Position numbers and translations under genes: made by a program. The notes beneath the pieces are model-generated. The model made no database searches and was not told the DNA's origin. It saw only the letters and a program-made list of their open reading frames with translations. A DNA stretch of 64,000 bases from WHSW01 sp963821345 (GTDB taxonomy: Bacteria > Actinomycetota > Thermoleophilia > Solirubrobacterales > 70-9): contig CAWGDM010000012.1 in the NCBI GenBank assembly GCA_963821345.1, forward strand, positions 248,001 to 312,000, read 5' to 3'. Below are positions 57,516 to 64,000 of this stretch, in pieces (within the stretch, counting starts at the first letter, position 1; each line of letters begins with the position of its first letter).

Positions 57516-57877
57516 TCAGTACTTGCGCAGGCGGCCGCGCGCCTCCGTGTGGGCCATCACCTGGCCGACCAGCTTCTGGATGTTCGGGTCGCCCTCGACC
57601 TTGACGTGGCCGTGGTCGAAGGCCTCGTGCCAATGCCTGAGGCTGCCGTCGGCGGCCAGCTCGTTGAAGTGCGAGCGCGGGATCGAGACGTGCAGGCGCT
57701 CGTCCTCGCCGATCCCCTTCGAGATCTTCGGCCCCGGGACCTCGACCCGGTACAGCTGCACGTCGCCGCGGCCGCGAAGCTCGAGCCCGAATACCAGCTT
57801 CAGCTTCGCCAGCGCCGGCACCTCCGCCTGCAGGCCCTCGACGGCCTGCTTGATCAGCTCGGGCGTGCTCGACGCCA

Positions 57878-57878
<1 letters not shown>
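57516..57878 (-). CDS. SCP2-like lipid-binding protein, paralogue 1
   Basis: 120 residues, starting MASSTPELIKQAVEGLQAEV, with PALAKLKLVFGLEL, YRVEVPGPKISKG and HWHEAFDHGHVKVEGDPN. It shares the SCP2-like layout and several identical stretches with paralogue 2. GTG 57878 overlaps the dehydrogenase TAG by one base, so translation is coupled to it. A role as acyl-CoA carrier for the dehydrogenase is a guess from position. Confidence 0.65.
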
Positions 57879-59089
<1,211 letters not shown>

Positions 59090-59133
59090 GGCTCCTGTCT
59101 TCGGTAGTTGGGGGTCGGGAGAATACTGAGCGG

Positions 59134-59235
59134 ATGTCGAACGCAGAACGCCTGATCGGCGCGATCCAGCCGATCTTCGGCAGCGGCGAGGAGGTCGTCT
59201 TCGACCCCGCCGGAGTCGAGCGCGTGATCGGCTAG
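59134..59235 (+). CDS. 33-codon ORF ending at the mobile element
   Basis: ATG 59134 to TAG 59233-59235. Nearly every third codon position is G or C, as in real genes here, and an AATACT box lies just upstream. The product starts MSNAERLIGAIQPIFGSGEE. No family is recognised. The stop is within the CTAG that flanks element copy 2. It may be a small protein or the remnant of a longer gene. Confidence 0.4.
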   Translation: MSNAERLIGAIQPIFGSGEEVVFDPAGVERVIG

Positions 59236-59398
59236 ATGATTGATTCCACGGCCCGGCGTGCGCGGGGGGCGCGGGACCGAGCTGGGCGTGGCGATCGGGC
59301 GAAGCCCATGTCGGTCGACATGGGCGAGTCCCGAGCGGCGCGGTCCAGCGACGGTATCCGGGCGTCATCCGCGTGCGTCGCGGCGTGGGATCACTCAT
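59236..59398. mobile_element. 163-bp CTAG-flanked MITE-like structured element, copy 2
   Basis: Same terminal repeats as copy 1 (59236-59250 and 59384-59398) and CTAG at both outer edges (59232-59235, 59399-59402). About eight differences from copy 1. Several keep pairing: GCCGGGC becomes GCTGGGC (a G-C turned to G-T in the first hairpin), GATG becomes GACG opposite CGTC (G-T turned to G-C), and the GCCCATGT/ACATGGGC stem is extended. It separates the 33-codon ORF from the GNAT gene. Confidence 0.85.
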
Positions 59399-59851
59399 CT
59401 AGAGCTCCCAGCCGAAGCTGATCGCGCGGTACCCGGCGCCCTCGCGCTCGTAGAAGCGGTGAGCGTCCGTGCGGGCCTCGGCCGAGTCGAGCTCGAGGTG
59501 GGTGGCGCCGCGCTCGCGCGCCCAGCCCGTGGCCGCTTCGAGCAGCGCCTTGCCGATCCCCTGTGACCGGCGCTCGGGGTCGACGGCCAGGTCCTCGACC
59601 CAGGCGCGGTAGCCGAAGCGGACCGAGTGGATGTCCTGGTAGGCCGTGCAGAGCCCGACCAGCGATCCGTCCTCGGCCTCGGCGACGAGGACCACGGCGT
59701 CATCGGAATCGATCGCTCCCCGCAACGCGACCGCCGCGCGGCGCTCGTCCCAGCTCGCCGGCCGAGCCCCCGGCGGGGCGAACAGCCACTCGTACATCCC
59801 TACGACCGCCTCGATCTCGGCGGCCTCGGCGGCGCGGACCTCAGCGTTCAC
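59399..59851 (-). CDS. GNAT-family acetyltransferase
   Basis: 150 residues. VEDLAVDPERRSQGIGKALL is the acetyl-CoA loop (about 88-107); HLELDSAEARTDAHRFYERE is the last helix region. Probable N-acetyltransferase for a small amine. GTG 59851. The TAG stop is in the CTAG flanking element copy 2. Confidence 0.88.
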   Translation of the reverse strand: MNAEVRAAEAAEIEAVVGMYEWLFAPPGARPASWDERRAAVALRGAIDSDDAVVLVAEAEDGSLVGLCTAYQDIHSVRFGYRAWVEDLAVDPERRSQGIGKALLEAATGWARERGATHLELDSAEARTDAHRFYEREGAGYRAISFGWEL

Positions 59852-60088
59852 AGGCGGGTGCTCATCCTGGGCATCTCACAACAGCTTGTCGCACGGGACA
59901 GTCGCCATCCAACCGTGCGGCGAGGTGGAGAGCTCGGCCGACCGGTCGGCGCCACTCGCACGGCCTGGCCCGGCTGACCTCCGACGACGGTCGCGGTCGC
60001 CTCGAACGGTCGCGTGCATCGCGCAACGCTAGCGGCAGCTCGGCCGCCCGTCCGACCGCCAGCCGGCCGCCGACCGGCGCGCCGCCTG
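59852..60088. other. Divergent intergenic region, no gene seen
   Basis: About 240 bases between the GNAT gene and malyl-CoA lyase. I see no coding signal, only the lyase promoter at its right end. Confidence 0.4.
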
Positions 60089-60094
60089 TAGATT
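60089..60094 (+). promoter_or_regulatory. -10 box for leaderless mcl
   Basis: TAGATT, 8 nt before ATG 60103, no Shine-Dalgarno. Confidence 0.5.
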
Positions 60095-60102
60095 GGCCGC
60101 CG

Positions 60103-61152
60103 ATGAGAAACCCAAGAGACTTCCTCAAGCCGCTGGCAATCGGCGCTCCGGAGCCGGTCACCGAGGTGCCGTTCAAGCCCTCGCGGATGATCCATTTCTT
60201 TGACGCCTCGAACGAGAAGATGGCGGCGAAGGTGCCCGACATGGCCAAGCAGGCCGACATCCTGCTCGGCAACCTCGAGGACGCCGTCTCGGTCGACAAC
60301 AAGATCGCGGCGCGCGATGGCCTGGTCCGAGTCGCGAACGAGGTCGACTTCGGCGACACGGCGCTGTGGACCCGGGTCAACGACCTCGCCAGCCCCTGGG
60401 TGCTCGACGACATCACCACGCTGGTCACCGAGATCGGCGACAAGCTCGAGGTGATCATGGTCCCCAAGGTCGAGGGGCCGTGGGACATCCACTACGTCGA
60501 CCGCCTGCTGGCCCAGCTCGAGGCGAAGGCGAAGATCTCGCGCCCGATCCTCGTCCACGCGATCCTCGAGACCGCGCAGGGCGTCGTCAACCTCGAGGAG
60601 ATCGCGACCGCGAGCCCGCGGATGCAGGGGATGAGCTTCGGCCCCGCCGACCTCGCTGCGTCGCGGCGGATGAAGACCACCCGGGTCGGCGGCGGCCACC
60701 CGGGCTACCTGGTGATCAACGATCCTGACCCGGACGACCCCGAGGCACCTCGGGCGACCGCCCAGCAGGACCCCTGGCACTACTCGATCGCCCGCATGGT
60801 CGACGCCTGCACGATGGCCGGGATCCTGCCCTTCTACGGCCCGTACGGCGACATCAAGGACGTGCAGGGCTGCGAGGCCCAGTTCCGCGCCGCATTCCTG
60901 CTCGGCTGTGTCGGGGCCTGGTCGCTGCACCCGGTCCAGATCGAGATCGCGAAGAAGGTCTTCAGTCCCGACCCCGACGAGGTCAAGTTCGCCAAGAAGG
61001 TGATCGAGGCGATCCCCGACGGCCGCGGCGTCCACATGATCGACGGCAAGATGCAGGACGACGCCACCTGGAAGCAGTGCAAGGTGATGGTCGAGCTGGC
61101 CGAGATGCTCGCCAACAAGGACCCGGAACTGGCGAAGGCCTACGAGCTGTAG
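60103..61152 (+). CDS. mcl1: L-malyl-CoA/beta-methylmalyl-CoA lyase
   Basis: 349 residues, HpcH/CitE TIM-barrel. DFLKPLAIGAPEPVTEVPFK near the start and LLGNLEDAVSVDNK (metal Asp/Glu) match Mcl1, as do ILETAQGVVNLEEIA, SFGPADLAASRRM and GAWSLHPVQIEIA. It splits beta-methylmalyl-CoA to propionyl-CoA and glyoxylate and condenses acetyl-CoA with glyoxylate to malyl-CoA. Leaderless ATG 60103. It is followed 5 nt later by a thioesterase gene, which may release malate from malyl-CoA. Confidence 0.92.
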   Translation: MRNPRDFLKPLAIGAPEPVTEVPFKPSRMIHFFDASNEKMAAKVPDMAKQADILLGNLEDAVSVDNKIAARDGLVRVANEVDFGDTALWTRVNDLASPWVLDDITTLVTEIGDKLEVIMVPKVEGPWDIHYVDRLLAQLEAKAKISRPILVHAILETAQGVVNLEEIATASPRMQGMSFGPADLAASRRMKTTRVGGGHPGYLVINDPDPDDPEAPRATAQQDPWHYSIARMVDACTMAGILPFYGPYGDIKDVQGCEAQFRAAFLLGCVGAWSLHPVQIEIAKKVFSPDPDEVKFAKKVIEAIPDGRGVHMIDGKMQDDATWKQCKVMVELAEMLANKDPELAKAYEL

Positions 61153-61157
61153 GCCCG

Positions 61158-61562
61158 ATGGGCGAGCAGTTCCGACACCGCATCCGGGTCCGATACAACG
61201 AATGCGACCCTCAGGGCCACGTCTTCAACGCCAACTACCTCGCCTACTTCGACCTCGCGATGACCGAGCTCTGGCGCGAGCTTGGCGGCTACGTGGCGAT
61301 GCGCGAGGCGGGCGTCGACATGGTCGTCGCCGAGGCCCGAATCCGGTATCTGTCCTCGCTCGGCTTCGACGATGAGGCGGACCTGGTCGTCGGCCCGGTC
61401 GAGCTCGGCAACACCTCGATGACCTCCTCGCTGGCGATCCAGCGGCGCGGCGAGGCGGTTGCCGAGGGCGAGCTGCGCCACGTGTTCGTCGAGCTCGCCA
61501 ACGGCGTCAGCCGCCCGATCCCGGATCAGGTCCGGGCCGGCCTCGAGCGCTACTCGGGCTGA
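61158..61562 (+). CDS. 4HBT-family acyl-CoA thioesterase
   Basis: 134 residues, hot-dog fold. RVRYNECDPQGHVFNANYLA at about 10-29 contains the catalytic Asp of the 4-hydroxybenzoyl-CoA thioesterase type. EARIRYLSSLGFDDEADLVV follows. Being 5 nt after mcl1 it may hydrolyse a pathway acyl-CoA; malyl-CoA is a reasonable guess. Convergent overlap of 13 nt with the nucleotidyltransferase gene. Confidence 0.85.
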   Translation: MGEQFRHRIRVRYNECDPQGHVFNANYLAYFDLAMTELWRELGGYVAMREAGVDMVVAEARIRYLSSLGFDDEADLVVGPVELGNTSMTSSLAIQRRGEAVAEGELRHVFVELANGVSRPIPDQVRAGLERYSG

Positions 61563-62080
61563 CCTTTGTCCTCTCGCCGCTCCTGCTCGTCGGCGATCAC
61601 CAGGTAGTCCTCGAGCATCAGCCGATCCTTCGGTCTGTCGGCGGCGCGCTTCATCGCGATCAGGTGATCGATCGAGGCGACGAGGACGTCGACCCCCTCG
61701 ATCGTGGCCTGTTCCGCCGCCGCGCGCAGCGCCTCGTACGAGCTCACGCCGGGCACGTGGCCGAGGATGTCGAACCTGCCGTGGGCCGTGTCGAAGGTGA
61801 AGTTGGCGCCGTTCTCGAGCGTGCGGGCGTCGGCGATGAATGGCAGATCGGGGGGTGCGTTAGCCAGCTTCGCGTCGAGCGCCGCCAACACGGAGGCGAG
61901 CCGCTGAAGGTTGGACGGCGCGCGCGCGTAGGCGACGTCGAGGTCGAACGTGGGATAGCTGGAGCCCTGAGCGAGGCCCGCCACCCCGCCGATGACGACG
62001 AAGTCGACCCCGGCCTGGTTGAGCGCCTCGAGCAGCGGCCTTGCCTCGAGGGGAGTGGGCGGCAGCGCGTGCCCGTTCAC
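61550..62080 (-). CDS. Nucleotidyltransferase-fold protein of a XRE-linked pair
   Basis: 176 residues. VIGGVAGLAQGSSYPTFDLD (about 29-48) is the GG...DxD-type nucleotidyltransferase core, as in DUF6036 and AbiEii-like toxins. SIDHLIAMKRAADRPKDRLM and DYLVIADEQE are conserved in such proteins. ATG 62080 overlaps the stop of the XRE gene by 4 nt (ATGA), a toxin-antitoxin-like arrangement. The N-terminal Gly-Gly and two acidic residues are present, so activity is plausible. Confidence 0.78.
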   Translation of the reverse strand: MNGHALPPTPLEARPLLEALNQAGVDFVVIGGVAGLAQGSSYPTFDLDVAYARAPSNLQRLASVLAALDAKLANAPPDLPFIADARTLENGANFTFDTAHGRFDILGHVPGVSSYEALRAAAEQATIEGVDVLVASIDHLIAMKRAADRPKDRLMLEDYLVIADEQERREDKGQPE

Positions 62081-62421
62081 GCCGCCGACTTCTCGCGCCG
62101 CCTTGCCGAGCCGCGGTTGCGGCGGACGAAGTCGGCGAAGGCGAGGCCGGCGGCAACCCGGTCGGCCGGCGGCCGGGCCAGAGTCGCGCGAACCATCGCT
62201 CGGTCGATGCCGGCGTCTCGCGGCTCGGCCGAGATCACCAGGTCGTCGCCCAGCAGGTGCAGCAGGTCGCGCAGCGTCTCGACGCTCGGTGAGACCTGAT
62301 CGCGCTCGATCCGCGAGATCGCCGACTGGGTGGTACTCGCGCGGGCAGCGAGACGCGCCTGGCTGACGCCGTGGCGCTTGCGCGCCTGCTTCAGCAGCTG
62401 TCCGGGGCTCGGGCCGTCCAC
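62077..62421 (-). CDS. XRE-family HTH regulator of the pair (probable antitoxin)
   Basis: 114 residues. The XRE domain GQLLKQARKRHGVSQARLAA, then STTQSAISRIERDQVSPSVE (about 7-50), is followed by a C-terminal part (LARPPADRVAAGLAFADFVR) likely to touch the partner. GTG 62421. A palindromic operator lies right upstream, so it probably represses its own operon. Confidence 0.82.
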   Translation of the reverse strand: MDGPSPGQLLKQARKRHGVSQARLAARASTTQSAISRIERDQVSPSVETLRDLLHLLGDDLVISAEPRDAGIDRAMVRATLARPPADRVAAGLAFADFVRRNRGSARRREKSAA

Positions 62422-62430
62422 GGCCCCATC

Positions 62431-62467
62431 TTATCGCTTATATGTACTTATCGCAAATATGCGATAA
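62431..62467. promoter_or_regulatory. Operator of the XRE/nucleotidyltransferase pair
   Basis: TTATCGC at 62431-62437, again at 62448-62454, and GCGATAA at 62461-62467. The last two form a perfect inverted repeat around AAATAT. The half-sites are spaced 17 and 13 nt and lie 10-46 nt upstream of GTG 62421 in an AT-rich island. Confidence 0.7.
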
Positions 62468-64000
62468 CTAGCCGAGACGCTGCTTGAGCACCTCGAGCTG
62501 GGCGCCGATCTCCGCCGGCAGCTTGTCGCCGAACTGGGCCAGGAACTCCTCGACCTGGGGCAGCTGCGCCCTCACCTGCTCGGCGTCGACGGTCAGCAAC
62601 TCGGTCATCGCCTCGTCGGCGATCTCGAGCCCGTCGAGCTTCAGGTCGCCGGGCGCGGGGACCATCCCGACCGGGGTGTCGACCGTCTCGCCCTCGCCGT
62701 TGCAGCGGCGGAAGACCCACTCGAGCACGCGGCTGTTCTCGCCGAACCCGGGCCACAGGAACTTGCCGTCGGGGCCCTTGCGGAACCAGTTGACGACGAA
62801 GATCCGTGGCATCCGGTCGGGGTTGGCGCGCGCGATGCCGATCCAGTGCTCGAAGTAATCGGCCATGTTGTAGCCGCAGAACGGCAGCATCGCCATCGGG
62901 TCGAAGCGCAGCTTGCCGACCTCGCCGGCCGCCGCCGCGGTCGTCTCCGAGCTCATCGTCGCGCCGAGGAAGACGCCGTGGTCCCAGTCGTAGGACTCGG
63001 CGACCAGCGGCACCACCGTCGCCCGGCGGCCACCGAACAGGAAGGCGTCGATCGGCACCCCGGCGGGGTCCTCCCACTCGGCGGCGATCGACGGGCACTG
63101 CGCGGCGGGCGTGGTGAAACGGGCGTTCGGGTGCGCGGCGGGCTCGGTCGACTCGGGCGTCCAGTCGTTGCCCTTCCAGTCGATCGCGTGCGCCGGCGGC
63201 TCGCCGGTCATCCCCTCCCACCAGATGTCGCCGTCGTCGGTGAGCGCGCAGTTGGTGAAGATCGAGTTGCGCTCGATCGTGTCCATCGCGTTCGGGTTCG
63301 TCTTGTGCGAGGTGTTCGGGGCGACGCCGAAGAAACCGGCCTCGGGGTTGACCGCGTACAGGCGGCCGTCCTCGCCGAACTTCATCCAGGCGATGTCGTC
63401 GCCGACCGTCTCCACGGTCCAGCCCTCGAGCGTCGGGATCAGCATCGCCAGGTTGGTCTTGCCGCACGCCGACGGGAAGGCGCCGGTCACGTACTTGACC
63501 TCGCCCTCGGGCGAGGTCAGCTTCAGGATCAGCATGTGCTCGGCCATCCAGCCCTCGTCGCGGGCCATGGCCGAGGCGATCCGCAGCGCGAAGCACTTCT
63601 TGCCGAGCAGCGCGTTGCCGCCGTAGCCGGAGCCGTAGGACCAGATCTCGCGGCTCTCTGGGAAGTGGACGATGTACTTGTTGTCGGGGTTGCAGGGCCA
63701 CGGGACGTCGGACTGGCCGTCGGCGAGCGGCATCCCGACCGAGTGCAGGCAGGGGACGAAGTCGCCGCCGGAGCCGAGCACGTCGAGCGCGCCCTCGCCC
63801 ATCCTGGTCATGATCCGCATCGAGACCGCGACGTAGGGCGAGTCGGTGAGCTGGACGCCGATGTGGGCGATCGACGAGCCCAGCGGGCCCATCGAGAACG
63901 GGACCACGTACATCGTCCGGCCCTTCATCGAGCCCGAGTACAGGCCCCGCATCCGCTCGCGCATCTCGGCGGGCTCGGTCCAGTTGTTGGTCGGGCCGGA
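62468..64000 (-). CDS. pckG: Phosphoenolpyruvate carboxykinase (GTP), N terminus beyond window
   Basis: At least 510 residues, running off the right edge in its 5' part; the visible sequence begins in the NNWTEPAEMR region. FPSACGKTNLAMLIPTLEGW is the kinase-1a (P-loop) motif with the reactive Cys, VGDDIAWMKFGEDGRLYAVN the metal-binding stretch, and NWFRKGPDGKFLWPGFGENS the guanine-binding end. It converts oxaloacetate to PEP, the exit of the ethylmalonyl-CoA route to gluconeogenesis. The stop lies 1 nt from the operator of the next operon on the same strand. Confidence 0.95.
   Translation of the reverse strand, partial: SGPTNNWTEPAEMRERMRGLYSGSMKGRTMYVVPFSMGPLGSSIAHIGVQLTDSPYVAVSMRIMTRMGEGALDVLGSGGDFVPCLHSVGMPLADGQSDVPWPCNPDNKYIVHFPESREIWSYGSGYGGNALLGKKCFALRIASAMARDEGWMAEHMLILKLTSPEGEVKYVTGAFPSACGKTNLAMLIPTLEGWTVETVGDDIAWMKFGEDGRLYAVNPEAGFFGVAPNTSHKTNPNAMDTIERNSIFTNCALTDDGDIWWEGMTGEPPAHAIDWKGNDWTPESTEPAAHPNARFTTPAAQCPSIAAEWEDPAGVPIDAFLFGGRRATVVPLVAESYDWDHGVFLGATMSSETTAAAAGEVGKLRFDPMAMLPFCGYNMADYFEHWIGIARANPDRMPRIFVVNWFRKGPDGKFLWPGFGENSRVLEWVFRRCNGEGETVDTPVGMVPAPGDLKLDGLEIADEAMTELLTVDAEQVRAQLPQVEEFLAQFGDKLPAEIGAQLEVLKQRLG

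Overview
The window is a GC-rich (about 70%), densely packed chromosomal stretch. Several things point to an actinobacterium of the Thermoleophilia/Solirubrobacterales type: a complete coenzyme F420 set (npdG-cofD-cofC-cofE plus fbiC), a single-chain ethylmalonyl-CoA mutase, a GTP-type PEP carboxykinase, a DivIVA-type coiled-coil protein, and many genes whose start codon lies 7-10 nt after a TANNNT box with no ribosome binding site (leaderless transcripts). The taxonomic placement is inference from gene content only.

Layout. 1-4510: SulP transporter, phospholipase C-like phosphoesterase and an HdeD-like membrane protein, with somewhat relaxed codon use. 4650-8080: five tRNA genes (Pro, Gly, Trp, Leu-UAG, Leu-CAA), a secreted CAP protein, an SRAP protein, and a free-standing HTH-LAGLIDADG homing endonuclease that starts 3-12 nt after tRNA-Leu(CAA). 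8100-22230: M28-like protease, frameshifted acetoacetyl-CoA synthetase, amidohydrolase and MTA phosphorylase-like genes, two acyl-CoA carboxylase carboxyltransferases (one frameshifted), 3-hydroxybutyryl-CoA dehydrogenase, DivIVA-like protein, HMG-CoA lyase and an SDR. 22270-30970: F420 genes, tandem cupins, Zn-alcohol dehydrogenase, FbiC and an aquaporin. 31000-34980: pyrophosphatase, a broken NMT1-like lipoprotein and a GGDEF-EAL protein. 35000-39400: a four-gene metal operon (multicopper oxidase, ZIP, DtxR-family regulator, Nramp). 39470-44130: YgfZ, a lipoprotein, a coiled-coil/nuclease-like protein, LOG and phospholipase D-like proteins. 44190-61560: ethylmalonyl-CoA pathway genes (ccr, ecm, mesaconyl-CoA hydratase-like, methylsuccinyl-CoA dehydrogenase-like, malyl-CoA lyase) interspersed with regulators and enzymes. 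61550-64000: an XRE/nucleotidyltransferase pair with its own operator, then pckG running off the right edge.

Physiology. Ccr, Ecm, a MaoC hydratase, an acyl-CoA dehydrogenase, Mcl, a carboxyltransferase and PckG together would let the cell assimilate acetyl-CoA without a glyoxylate shunt. HMG-CoA lyase, 3-hydroxybutyryl-CoA dehydrogenase and acetoacetyl-CoA synthetase feed acetoacetate, leucine or storage carbon into it.

Most interesting non-coding signal. Two ~164-bp, ~95% identical elements (40870-41033 and 59236-59398) have 15-bp imperfect terminal inverted repeats and internal hairpins whose base pairs survive most substitutions. Each is bracketed by CTAG, and in both cases the two CTAG copies supply the TAG stop codons of the convergent flanking ORFs. 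They look like a non-autonomous mobile element that inserts in the CTAG shared by convergent gene ends. Two unoccupied sites of that kind are also in the window. A second family is a 48-bp repeat present upstream of two genes and inside the first codons of cofE.

Data quality. At least seven apparent +1 insertions break three otherwise well-conserved genes. They may be assembly errors or real decay.
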